From Variovorax sp. (lineage in GTDB: Bacteria; Pseudomonadota; Gammaproteobacteria; Burkholderiales; Burkholderiaceae_C), in assembly GCA_004210915.1 (NCBI GenBank), contig SEGS01000022.1, positions 1 through 59,790 of the forward strand: a stretch of DNA of 59,790 nt. Reading direction: 5' to 3'. Positions within the stretch are counted from its first letter, which is position 1. Every line of letters starts with the position of its first letter. The notes below the pieces were generated by a model. That model made no database searches and was not told the origin of the DNA. It saw only the letters and a program-made list of their open reading frames with translations. This document shows, in pieces, positions 11,048 through 19,042 of the stretch. The translations under genes and the position numbers were made by a program.

Positions 11048-11773
11048 ATGTCTCACCCCACTCTTCAAGGCAAGGTCGCCGTCATCGCCGGCGGCGGTAA
11101 AAACCTCGGCGCGCTGATCGCTGAACAGTTCGTCGCGGCCGGCGCCAAGGGCCTGGTGCTGCACTACAACAGCGACGCCTCGCGTCCCGAGACCGAGAAG
11201 ACCGCCGCCGCCCTCAAGGACAAGGGCGCCGACGTCATCACGTTCCAGGGCAACCTCGCGGTGGTCGACAACAACGTCAAGCTGTTCGATCTGGCCCAGT
11301 CGCACTTCGGTGAAGTGAACGTGGCCGTGAACACGGCGGGCGTGGTCATCAAGAAGCCCATCGCCAACGTGACCGAGGCCGACTACGACAAGAGCTTCGA
11401 CGCCAACGCCAAGGCCGCGTTCTTCTTCATCCAGCAGGCCGGTCGCATACTGGCCGAGCGCGGAAGCATCGTGACCATCGTGAGCTCGCTGCTGGCGGCC
11501 TACACCGACAGCTACGCCGTCTATCCGGGCAGCAAGGCGCCGGTGGAGCACTACACGCGCGCGGCGTCCAAGGAGTTCGGTTCGCGTGGCATCAACGTCA
11601 ACGCCATCGGCCCCGGCCCAATGGACACGCCGTTCTTCTACGGCCAGGAGTCCAAGGAATCGTCGGCGTACCACGCGTCCGCCGCTGCGCTGTCGGGCTT
11701 CTCGAAGAAGGGGCTGACGGATATCGAGGACATCGCCCCCCCATGGCTGTCGAAGGAAGCGCGGGCGACCTGA
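11048..11773 (+). CDS. SDR-family oxidoreductase, C-terminus lost
   Basis: A short-chain dehydrogenase of 241 residues. The nucleotide site IAGGGKNLGALIA (about 12-24), the VNTAGV segment and the catalytic SS...YPGSK triad region are present. The family frame is good up to GLTDIEDI, where relatives normally continue through about 20-25 more residues of a hydrophobic C-terminal strand ending near NGG. Here the frame instead runs into the start of the Kef antiporter gene and stops at 11773, 31 bases inside it, with an unrelated tail PPWLSKEARAT. This looks like a deletion that removed the 3' end. Activity is uncertain, since the lost part shapes the substrate and dimer surface. The ATG at 11048 was preferred over 10949. 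Confidence 0.8.
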   Translation: MSHPTLQGKVAVIAGGGKNLGALIAEQFVAAGAKGLVLHYNSDASRPETEKTAAALKDKGADVITFQGNLAVVDNNVKLFDLAQSHFGEVNVAVNTAGVVIKKPIANVTEADYDKSFDANAKAAFFFIQQAGRILAERGSIVTIVSSLLAAYTDSYAVYPGSKAPVEHYTRAASKEFGSRGINVNAIGPGPMDTPFFYGQESKESSAYHASAAALSGFSKKGLTDIEDIAPPWLSKEARAT

Positions 11774-13533
11774 TCAAGGTCGTGAGTTTGCTGGGCGCGG
11801 CCGTGGTGGCGGTGCCCTTGTTCAAGAAGATCGGACTGGGCTCGGTGCTCGGATACCTGGCCGCGGGCCTGGCGATCGGTCCGTTCGGCTTCAAGCTGTT
11901 CACCGATCCGCAGGCCATCCTGCACGTGGCCGAACTGGGCGTGGTGATGTTCCTGTTCGTCATCGGGCTGGAGATGCAGCCCTCCCACCTGTGGAGCCTG
12001 CGCAAACAGATCTTCGGCTTGGGCAGCCTGCAATGCCTGGTGTGCGGACTGCTGTTGACGCTGGTGGGCATTTCGTTCGGCTACCCGCTGGCCGTCGCCT
12101 TCGTCTGCGCGATGGGCTTCGTGCTCACGTCGACCGCCATCGTGATGCAACTGCTCGGGGAGCGTGGCGACATCGCTGCACCGCGCGGGCAGCGCATGGT
12201 GTCGATCCTGCTCTTTGAAGACCTGCTGATCGTGCCGCTGCTGGCGCTGGTGGCCTTCATCGCACCCCCGGCGCTGGACGCCGCCGTGGCGCCATCGCGC
12301 TGGGGCGTGATCGGCCTGGCGCTGGGCGCGCTGGCTGCGCTGGTGGCTGCAGGCGTGTGGCTGCTGAATCCGTTCTTCCGCATCCTGGCGAATGCCAAGG
12401 CGCGCGAGGTCATGACGGCCGCGGCGTTGCTGGTGGTGCTGGGCGCCGCGCTGCTGATGCAACTGGGCGGCTTGTCGATGGCCATGGGCGCGTTCCTGGC
12501 GGGCGTGCTGTTGTCCGAGTCCACCTTCCGCCACCAGCTGGAGGCCGACATCGAGCCGTTCCGCGGATTGCTGCTGGGGCTGTTCTTCCTTGGCGTGGGC
12601 ATGTCGCTCGATCTGGCGGTGGTTGCCACCAACTGGAAGCTGATCGTCGCCGGCGTGCTGGCGCTCATGGCGACCAAGGCGCTGTGCATTTATGCCGTGG
12701 CGCGCTTCGCCAAGAGCTCGCATGCCGATGCGCTCGATCGCGCCGTGCTCATGGCTCAGGGCGGCGAGTTCGCTTTCGTGCTGTTCTCGGCGGCACTGGG
12801 CGCGCGCGTGATCGACGCCACCGTCAACGCCAACATGACGGCGATCGTCGTGCTGTCCATGGCCTTGACACCGCTGGTCGTGCTGGCGCACCAGCGCTGG
12901 GGTCCGCGCACTGCCGAATCGATGGAGGGCGTCGAAGCGGCGCAGGACCGGCAGGCCAGCGTGCTGGTGATCGGCTTCGGCCGTGTCGGCCAGATCGCCA
13001 GCCAGGGTGTGGTGGCGCGTGGGGCTTCACTGACCGTGATCGACAACGACACCCAGGTGATTCGCGACGCACAGGCCTATCTGGGCTTCAAGGTCTACTA
13101 CGGCGACGGCGCCCGGTCCGACGTGCTGCACGCCGCCGGCGCACACACGGCCAGCGCCATCCTTGTCTGCGTGAATGACAAGGCCGCGGCGACGCGCATC
13201 GCCGAGAGCGCCAAGCACGAATGCCCGCACGCGCGTGTGCTGGTGCGTGCCTACGACCGCGAGCACGCGGTGGAGCTGGTCAAGGCCGGGGGTGCGGACT
13301 TCGTGATGCGCGAGACCTTCGAATCGGCCATGAAGATGGGTTACGAAGCCATGCTGGCCACCGGTGCGACGGTGGACGAAGCGGCTGAAGTGATCGGCGA
13401 TCTGCGCCGCCTCGACAGCGAACGTTTCGACCTGGAAGTGGCGGGTGACGCCTTCGCCGGCCGCGCGTTGTTGCAGGCGCGCCTGCGCAAGCACGACAGC
13501 CGCGATGCCGGCACGGAGGCCCCGGTTGTCTGA
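11743..13533 (+). CDS. Kef-type monovalent cation:proton antiporter (CPA2)
   Basis: A 596-residue inner-membrane antiporter. Residues about 10-385 form the hydrophobic CPA2 exchanger domain (LGSVLGYLAAGLAIGPFG, LGVVMFLFVIGLEMQPSHLW, GGEFAFVLFSAALG). From about 400 a cytoplasmic RCK/TrkA-N domain begins with the nucleotide motif GFGRVGQ and continues with VIDNDTQVIRDAQ. Relatives export K+ under NAD(H) or glutathione-adduct control; which ion this one moves is not shown. The ATG lies in a run of seven C residues inside the SDR 3' end with no ribosome site, so translation may depend on the upstream gene. Its native start region may have been lost. Confidence 0.92.
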   Translation: MAVEGSAGDLIKVVSLLGAAVVAVPLFKKIGLGSVLGYLAAGLAIGPFGFKLFTDPQAILHVAELGVVMFLFVIGLEMQPSHLWSLRKQIFGLGSLQCLVCGLLLTLVGISFGYPLAVAFVCAMGFVLTSTAIVMQLLGERGDIAAPRGQRMVSILLFEDLLIVPLLALVAFIAPPALDAAVAPSRWGVIGLALGALAALVAAGVWLLNPFFRILANAKAREVMTAAALLVVLGAALLMQLGGLSMAMGAFLAGVLLSESTFRHQLEADIEPFRGLLLGLFFLGVGMSLDLAVVATNWKLIVAGVLALMATKALCIYAVARFAKSSHADALDRAVLMAQGGEFAFVLFSAALGARVIDATVNANMTAIVVLSMALTPLVVLAHQRWGPRTAESMEGVEAAQDRQASVLVIGFGRVGQIASQGVVARGASLTVIDNDTQVIRDAQAYLGFKVYYGDGARSDVLHAAGAHTASAILVCVNDKAAATRIAESAKHECPHARVLVRAYDREHAVELVKAGGADFVMRETFESAMKMGYEAMLATGATVDEAAEVIGDLRRLDSERFDLEVAGDAFAGRALLQARLRKHDSRDAGTEAPVV

Positions 13534-14089
13534 AGCTGTTGCCGCACCAACGCTCGCCGAGGCGGCCAGCGTGGTTGCCTTCTGGCGGGAGGCCGGCGAG
13601 AAGCGGTGGTTCACCAAGGACGCGGCCTTCGATCGGAATTTCGGTGAGCGCTTCCGCGAACTGCATCTCGCTGCCGCCGCGCGCCGCTGCGACGACTGGC
13701 TTGCCACCACCGAAGGTGCGCTGGCGTTGCTCCTGCTGCTGGACCAATACCCGCGCAACGTTTTTCGCGGCACCGGCCATATGTATGCGACCGATCCGCT
13801 GGCACGCTTCTTTGCGAAGCGGGCGCTCGATGCTGGGCTGGATGCACAGACGCCTGTTGACCTGCGCCTGTTCTTCTACCTGCCGCTGTCGCACTCCGAG
13901 GAGATCGGCGACCAGCAGCGCGCGCTCGCGCTGCACCGCCCGCTCGGCGACGTGGCCACCCGCCACGCACAACGCCACCTGGACATCGTGGCCCGCTTCG
14001 GCCGCTTCCCGCACCGCAACCCGATGCTGGGCCGCACCACCACGCCGGACGAGGCCGAGTTCCTGCGCGCCGGAGGCTTCGCGGGCTGA
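13526..14089 (+). CDS. DUF924 family protein
   Basis: A 187-residue cytoplasmic protein of the DUF924 family (function not established; TPR-like all-helical). The diagnostic stretches LLLDQYPRNVFRGTGHMYATDPLA and LFFYLPLSHSEEIGDQ are present. I place the start at a TTG (13526) because GGAGG lies 6 bases before it and it overlaps the antiporter stop by 8 bases. An ATG at 13505 lacks a ribosome site and adds only MPARRPR. The overlap suggests co-translation with the antiporter. Confidence 0.85.
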   Translation: MSEAVAAPTLAEAASVVAFWREAGEKRWFTKDAAFDRNFGERFRELHLAAAARRCDDWLATTEGALALLLLLDQYPRNVFRGTGHMYATDPLARFFAKRALDAGLDAQTPVDLRLFFYLPLSHSEEIGDQQRALALHRPLGDVATRHAQRHLDIVARFGRFPHRNPMLGRTTTPDEAEFLRAGGFAG

Positions 14090-14134
14090 CATTGCGATGC
14101 ATCAGCCGTTGAGCGGGCGGGCACAATCCCCGCC

Positions 14135-14986
14135 ATGCTCATGTACCCGCAGATCAACCCCGTCGCGCTCCAGCTCGGTCCGCTCGCCATCCACTGGTAC
14201 GGCCTGACCTACCTGGCCGCTTTCGCGCTCTTCTATTTTCTCGGCACGCGCCGGTTGCGGCACGAACCCTTCCGCTCGCTGCATACCTTCGACTTCATGA
14301 AGGCAGGCGGCACGGCATCCTGGAGCCGCAAGGACGTCGAAGACATCCTGTTCCTCGGCGTCATGGGCGTCATCGTCGGCGGCCGGCTCGGCTACTGCCT
14401 GTTCTACAAGCCTGGCTACTACCTCACGCACCCGCTTGAAATCCTCTTCGTCTGGCAGGGTGGCATGAGCTTCCACGGCGGCTTCCTTGGCGTGATGGCC
14501 GCCATGCTGTGGTTTGCGCGGTCCCGCGCGCGCCCCTTCTGGCAGGTGATGGACTTCGTCGCGCCGTGCGTGCCGACGGGGCTCGCAGCCGGGCGCGTGG
14601 GCAACTTCATCAATGGCGAACTCTGGGGCCGCTTCAGCAGCCCCGACCTGCCATGGGGCATGGTGTTTCCGCAGAGCGGCTCGATGCTGCCGCGCCACCC
14701 GTCGCAGATCTATCAGTTCCTGCTCGAAGGGCTGCTGCTCTTCGTCATCGTATGGCTCTATGCGCGCAAGGAGCGCAAGACAGGCCAGGTTGCCGCGGTC
14801 TTCTGCGCCGGCTATGGGGTGATGCGCTTCGTCGCTGAATTCTTTCGCGAGCCGGACGACTTCCTGGGCCTGCAGGCGTTGAGCCTGAGCCAGGGGCAGT
14901 GGCTCAGCCTGCCGATGATTGCCTTCGGCATCGGGCTCTGGCTCTGGGCGGCGCGGCAGCCGGTTCGCGCTTCGACGGCAGGGTAA
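14135..14986 (+). CDS. lgt: Prolipoprotein diacylglyceryl transferase
   Basis: Transfers diacylglycerol from phosphatidylglycerol to the lipobox cysteine of prolipoproteins in the inner membrane, the first step of lipoprotein maturation. It has 283 residues and about seven hydrophobic spans. [11 protein letters not shown] (catalytic His region) lies near residue 24, [10 protein letters not shown] near 113, and the family signature [14 protein letters not shown] near 151-164. The start [15 protein letters not shown] is typical; the second Met at residue 3 is an alternative. A T-run directly follows the stop (about 14996-15003), but I see no convincing stem for a terminator. Confidence 0.97.
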   Translation: MLMYPQINPVALQLGPLAIHWYGLTYLAAFALFYFLGTRRLRHEPFRSLHTFDFMKAGGTASWSRKDVEDILFLGVMGVIVGGRLGYCLFYKPGYYLTHPLEILFVWQGGMSFHGGFLGVMAAMLWFARSRARPFWQVMDFVAPCVPTGLAAGRVGNFINGELWGRFSSPDLPWGMVFPQSGSMLPRHPSQIYQFLLEGLLLFVIVWLYARKERKTGQVAAVFCAGYGVMRFVAEFFREPDDFLGLQALSLSQGQWLSLPMIAFGIGLWLWAARQPVRASTAG

Positions 14987-15047
14987 ATCCCCGGTCTTTT
15001 TTTCGTGCGGAGGGCTTGCCCCGAGCACCGCTTCACGCGCAAAATTT

Positions 15048-15071
15048 CGCGTAATTACAGGAAATTACGCG
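15048..15071. promoter_or_regulatory. Perfect 9-bp inverted repeat, likely GntR operator
   Basis: CGCGTAATT (15048-15056) and AATTACGCG (15063-15071) are perfect inverted arms around a 6-base centre, ending 6 bases before the GntR start codon. The first arm contains most of the smaller palindrome GTAATTAC (15051-15058), resembling the GT-N-AC half-sites of FadR/FCD regulators. The position over the translation start region suggests autoregulation of the whole malonate operon (inference). Confidence 0.6.
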
Positions 15072-15077
15072 ACATCC

Positions 15078-15746
15078 ATGCGCCTGATCACCAACTCCCT
15101 GCACGACGAAGTCGCCGCCACGTTGCGCGAGCAGATCTTCGCCGGCCTGCTGGTGCCAGGGACTTTTCTCGACGAAGCGGCGCTGTGCCAGCAGCTCGAG
15201 ATTTCGCGCACGCCATTGCGCGAGGCGTTGAAGGTGCTCACAGCCGAAGGCCTCTTGCGACATGAGCCGCGCCGAGGCTGCTTCGTCAACGAGGTGACGG
15301 AGCGCGATCTGGATGAAATCTTTCCCGTCATCGCGCTGCTCGAAGGCCGCTGCGCGTACGAGGCGGCGCGCAACGCCAGCGACGCCGAGCTGCGCGAACT
15401 CGACGTGCTGCACGACAAGCTCGCGCGGCATGCGAAGGCGCGGCGCATCAACGACTATTACGCGACCAACCACGTGATCCACGAGGCGATCATCACGCTG
15501 GCCAACAACCGGTGGCTGGCCCAGGTGATCGGTGATTTGCGCAAGATCCTGAAGCTCGCGCGGCTGCAGCAGCTGCACGCGCCCGGTCGGCTGGAGCAAA
15601 GCCTGTCCGAGCACCTGGCTGTTTTTGCAGCGCTCAAGGCGCGCGACAGCGAAGGCGCCGAGGCCGCCATGCGGACCCACCTGACACGGCAACGCGAGGC
15701 GCTGCGCGAAGTGGCGCAGCAACGCAAACTGAGGTTGATGTCATGA
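15078..15746 (+). CDS. GntR-family (FCD-type) regulator of the malonate operon
   Basis: A 222-residue regulator. The N-terminal winged helix (residues about 5-70) reads LHDEVAATLREQIFAGLLVPG and then QLEISRTPLREALKVLTAEGLL; residues about 80-215 form an all-helical FCD effector domain with metal-type His and Asp residues. The ATG at 15078 fits family N-termini, while an upstream frame start at 14919 runs through lgt. Its stop overlaps the malonyl-CoA decarboxylase start in ATGA, so it is the first gene of the operon. By context it is a MatR-like sensor of malonate or malonyl-CoA, but the ligand is inference. Confidence 0.9.
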   Translation: MRLITNSLHDEVAATLREQIFAGLLVPGTFLDEAALCQQLEISRTPLREALKVLTAEGLLRHEPRRGCFVNEVTERDLDEIFPVIALLEGRCAYEAARNASDAELRELDVLHDKLARHAKARRINDYYATNHVIHEAIITLANNRWLAQVIGDLRKILKLARLQQLHAPGRLEQSLSEHLAVFAALKARDSEGAEAAMRTHLTRQREALREVAQQRKLRLMS

Positions 15747-17203
15747 ACGCCACCACCTGGCTCGAACGCAGCGTCTCCCGACTTCGAACTGGCCGCAAGG
15801 CGCCGGCAGAGGAGGGCGAGGCCGCAGTGGCGGCCGAAGCGGCTCCCGTGCGGTCCACACGCGAACGCCTCGATGCGACCCTGCGCCAGAAGAACGAAGC
15901 CCTGTCGCCGCGTGCCCTGCGTCGCACGCTGACCGAGTTGCGCGCGGTGATCGACCCGGCCATCAGCGAAGTCGAAGGCGGCCGACGCGCGCGCGTCCTG
16001 CAGGATTGGTACGAGGCCGCGCCAGTGGAAGAGCGCCGCGATCTCTGGTTGCTCATGAGCGAGATCTTCGTCGCCGATCCCGAGAAGGCCAAGACCGCGC
16101 AAGCCCAGTTCGCTGCCGCCCTGGGCACGCCCGACGAGGCGGTGGCCGAGGTCAACTACCGGCGCGCCACGGTCTCGCCGCGCCGCCGGCTGTTGCAGCG
16201 ATTCAGCGTGTATCCCGAGGGCATTCCGTTTCTGGTGAACATGCGGGCCGAGATGCAGCCGATGCTCAAAGGCGACCGGCGCTTGCGCGCGCTGGATGTC
16301 GAGATGGAGTACATGTTCTCGACCTGGTTTGATGTGGGCTTCCTGGACTTGCGCCGCATCAGCTGGGACTCGCCCGCGTCGCTGGTCGAGAAGCTCATCA
16401 AGTACGAAGCGGTGCACGACATCAAGAGCTGGGCCGACGTCAAGAACCGGCTCGACTCCGACCGCCGCTGTTACGGCTTCTTTCACCCGCGGCTGCCGGG
16501 CGAGCCGCTGATCTTTGTGGAGGTGGCGCTGGTCGACGAGATGACCGACAGCATCACGCCGCTGCTTGACGAATCCGCGGCAGCGGCCGACCTCGACCGC
16601 GCGACGACTGCGATCTTCTATTCGATCAGCAACACGCAAAACGGCTTGCGCGGCGTGAGCTTCGGCGATTCGCTGATCAAGCGGGTGGTGGAAACGCTGA
16701 AGGAAGAATTCCCGCGGCTCAAGACCTTTGCCACGCTCTCGCCGATCCCCGGCTTCCGCGGCTGGCTGGGCAGGAACATGCCCGCCCACCTGGCGCGGCT
16801 GGACGATCGGCACCGGGCCGAGCTGGCCCGCGTCACCGGACTCGATGCCCCCGGCGCTGCAGAGCTGCTCGCGGCCCTCGACAAGCCGCTCGAACTGGCG
16901 GAGGCGTCACCGCTGCGCCAACTGCTGCTGACGGCGGCGGCGCACTACCTCGGCGGCGAAATGAGTGATGGCAAACCCGCCGATCCGGTGGCGCGCTTTC
17001 ACCTGGGCAATGGCGCGCGCGTCGAGCGGCTCAACTGGGCCGGTGACCCGTCAGCCAAGGGCATCAAGCAGTCCTGGGGGCTGATGGTGAATTACCTCTA
17101 CGATCTGCGCCGGCTCGACAAACACCGGGCCATGCTGGCGCAGGGCAGGGTGCCCATCTCGGGCGACATCGACGACTTGCTGTACAAAAACAAGAAGAGC
17201 TGA
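15743..17203 (+). CDS. matA: Malonyl-CoA decarboxylase
   Basis: Converts malonyl-CoA to acetyl-CoA and CO2. It has 486 residues. The N-terminal four-helix domain covers about 60-170, and the GNAT-like catalytic domain follows. The conserved serine segment TLSPIPGFRGWL lies at about 330-341 and the histidine segment PVARFHLGNGA at about 414-424, the Ser/His pair known for the family. MVNYLYDL and DIDDLL near the C-terminus also match. It overlaps the GntR gene by 4 bases (ATGA). With MatB downstream it would complete the malonate to acetyl-CoA route. The symbol follows rhizobial matA; the assignment to malonate use is from context. Confidence 0.94.
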   Translation: MNATTWLERSVSRLRTGRKAPAEEGEAAVAAEAAPVRSTRERLDATLRQKNEALSPRALRRTLTELRAVIDPAISEVEGGRRARVLQDWYEAAPVEERRDLWLLMSEIFVADPEKAKTAQAQFAAALGTPDEAVAEVNYRRATVSPRRRLLQRFSVYPEGIPFLVNMRAEMQPMLKGDRRLRALDVEMEYMFSTWFDVGFLDLRRISWDSPASLVEKLIKYEAVHDIKSWADVKNRLDSDRRCYGFFHPRLPGEPLIFVEVALVDEMTDSITPLLDESAAAADLDRATTAIFYSISNTQNGLRGVSFGDSLIKRVVETLKEEFPRLKTFATLSPIPGFRGWLGRNMPAHLARLDDRHRAELARVTGLDAPGAAELLAALDKPLELAEASPLRQLLLTAAAHYLGGEMSDGKPADPVARFHLGNGARVERLNWAGDPSAKGIKQSWGLMVNYLYDLRRLDKHRAMLAQGRVPISGDIDDLLYKNKKS

Positions 17204-17237
17204 CGGGGATTCTCAACAACAACGGAGACAAGCAACC

Positions 17238-18224
17238 ATGAACACACTTTTTCAACGACGCGACATGCTGTGTATGGGCGCAGCAGGCGCCGCCGTCCTC
17301 AGCGGTGTTGCCCGCGCGCAGGCGGCCTGGCCCTCGAAGCCGGTAACGCTGATCGTTCCCTTTCCGGCCGGCGGTGGCACCGATGCGTTTGCGCGGCCGC
17401 TCTCGGCGCAGTTCGCCAAGGCGGCGGGCCAGTCCCTCATCATCGACAACCGCGGTGGTGCCGGCGGCACGCTGGGCGCCAGCATCGCCGCCAAGGGACA
17501 ACCGGACGGCTACACCTTGTTCATGGGCGCCGTCCACCACGCGATCGCGCCGTCGATCTATCCGCGGCTCGATTACGACATCGAGAAGGACTTCGTGCCC
17601 ATCATGCTTCTGGCCAACGCGCCGCAGGTGGTGGTGGTCAATCCGAAACGCGTGACGCAGACCACGCTCAAGGAGTTCGTGGCGTACGCGAAGAAGAACC
17701 CCGCGAAGATGAATTACGGCTCGGCCGGCGCCGGCACTTCCCATCACCTGGCGGGCGAACTCTTCAAGCAGCAGACGGGTACCTTCATCACGCACATTCC
17801 CTACCGGGGCGCCGGACCGATGCTGCAGGACCTGATCGCGGGCAACGTGGACGTGTGCTTCGACGGGCTCGGTTCCTCGTCGGCGCACATCAAGGGCGGC
17901 CGCATCAAGGCGCTGATGATGTCGGGCGCCAAGCGCAACGCGGCCTTCCCGGACGTGCCCTGCGCCGCAGAGGTCGGCCTGCCCGACTACACCGTGACCA
18001 CCTGGTACGGCCTGTGGGCGCCGAAGGGCACGCCTGCCGACGTGCAGGCGCGCATCGTTGACGAGGTTCGAAAGAGCATGTCGACCGACGAGCTCAAGAC
18101 CATCTGGGCTGCCAACGGCTCCGAGATTCCGAACCTGACGGGCGCCGCCTACGGCAGCTTCGTCAACTCGGAAATCAAGCGCTGGGCCACGGTCGTGAAA
18201 GCTTCGGGCGCCAAGCTCGAATGA
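17238..18224 (+). CDS. Bug/TctC-type periplasmic binding protein (malonate operon)
   Basis: A 328-residue extracytoplasmic solute receptor of the tripartite tricarboxylate transporter family. The N-terminus has a twin-arginine-like signal (QRRDMLCMGAAGAAVLSG) with cleavage near ARAQA. The mature start WPSKPVTLIVPFPAGGGTD and the second ligand loop GSAGAGTSHHLAGELF are typical Bug motifs that grip a carboxylate. No tctA/tctB permease genes are next to it, so it may feed a permease encoded elsewhere or act as a sensor. By context the ligand could be malonate. ACAACGGAGACAAGCAACC upstream gives the ribosome site. Confidence 0.93.
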   Translation: MNTLFQRRDMLCMGAAGAAVLSGVARAQAAWPSKPVTLIVPFPAGGGTDAFARPLSAQFAKAAGQSLIIDNRGGAGGTLGASIAAKGQPDGYTLFMGAVHHAIAPSIYPRLDYDIEKDFVPIMLLANAPQVVVVNPKRVTQTTLKEFVAYAKKNPAKMNYGSAGAGTSHHLAGELFKQQTGTFITHIPYRGAGPMLQDLIAGNVDVCFDGLGSSSAHIKGGRIKALMMSGAKRNAAFPDVPCAAEVGLPDYTVTTWYGLWAPKGTPADVQARIVDEVRKSMSTDELKTIWAANGSEIPNLTGAAYGSFVNSEIKRWATVVKASGAKLE

Positions 18225-19042
18225 GCATGGTCGCCACCGTCTCGCTGCAGCGCGAGGGGGCGATCGCGTTCGTCACGCTGTCGAACGTGGCGCGTCTGAA
18301 TGCGATGACGCGAGCCATGTGGCGCGCATTGCGCGAGGTCTTCGAAGCGGCGGTCCGCGACGACGCGCTGCGTTGCATCGTGGTGCGCGGCGAGGGCGCT
18401 GCCTTCTGTGCCGGTGGCGACATCTCCGAATACCCGTCGTTCCGCTTCGACGAAGCGTCGCTGCGCGCCTTCCATGAGGACGAGGTGTGGGGCGCGCTGC
18501 AGGCGATGCTCGACTGCCCGATCCCGCTGATCGCACAGATCGAAGGCGCGTGCATGGGCGCGGGCCTCGAGATTGCCAGCTGCTGCGACATCCGTCTGGC
18601 GGGCGCGTCGTCGAAGTTCGGTGCGCCGATCGCCAAGCTCGGCTTCCCCATGGCGCCACGCGAAGCCGCGCTGGTGCACGCGTCGGTCGGCGATGCGCTG
18701 GCGCGCGACATCCTGCTGGCCGCCGGCGTGCACGACGCACAGCGGCTGCGCGATGCCGGTTTTCTGCTGACCGTGTGGCCCGACGCAGAGCTGCCCGCGG
18801 CGGCGCGTGCGCACGCCGGGCGCATCGCGGCGCTTGCGCCCGGGGCCGCGCGGCTCAACAAGCGCACCTTCGCGGCCTTGCGCCACACTGTCACCGCCGC
18901 ATCGATCGCGTCTGCAGCAAGCGCTGCCCCGTCGGTCACAGACCTGATTTCCACGGCCTACGGCTATGCCGATACGGTCGAACACCGTGAAGGCATCGCC
19001 GCCTTCCTCGCCAAACGCGCACCCCAGTTCGGACCACCATGA
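18221..19042 (+). CDS. Crotonase-fold (enoyl-CoA hydratase/isomerase family) protein
   Basis: A 273-residue cytoplasmic protein. The oxyanion-hole segments AGGDISEYPSFRFDEAS (about 67) and EGACMGAGLEIASCCDIRLA (about 107-126) are clear. Where classical enoyl-CoA hydratase has its first catalytic glutamate (QFAQPEI), this protein has KFGAPIAKLGF (about 131-141), and the second position appears as Asp in ARDILLAAG. A simple hydratase role is therefore doubtful; a decarboxylase, isomerase or thioesterase of the same fold is possible. The alignment is by eye. It overlaps both neighbours by ATGA, so it is made together with the malonate enzymes. Confidence 0.9.
   Translation: MSMVATVSLQREGAIAFVTLSNVARLNAMTRAMWRALREVFEAAVRDDALRCIVVRGEGAAFCAGGDISEYPSFRFDEASLRAFHEDEVWGALQAMLDCPIPLIAQIEGACMGAGLEIASCCDIRLAGASSKFGAPIAKLGFPMAPREAALVHASVGDALARDILLAAGVHDAQRLRDAGFLLTVWPDAELPAAARAHAGRIAALAPGAARLNKRTFAALRHTVTAASIASAASAAPSVTDLISTAYGYADTVEHREGIAAFLAKRAPQFGPP

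Noticed and set aside
14987..15010. Terminator after lgt
   Set aside because: There is a T-run but no convincing stem directly before it.
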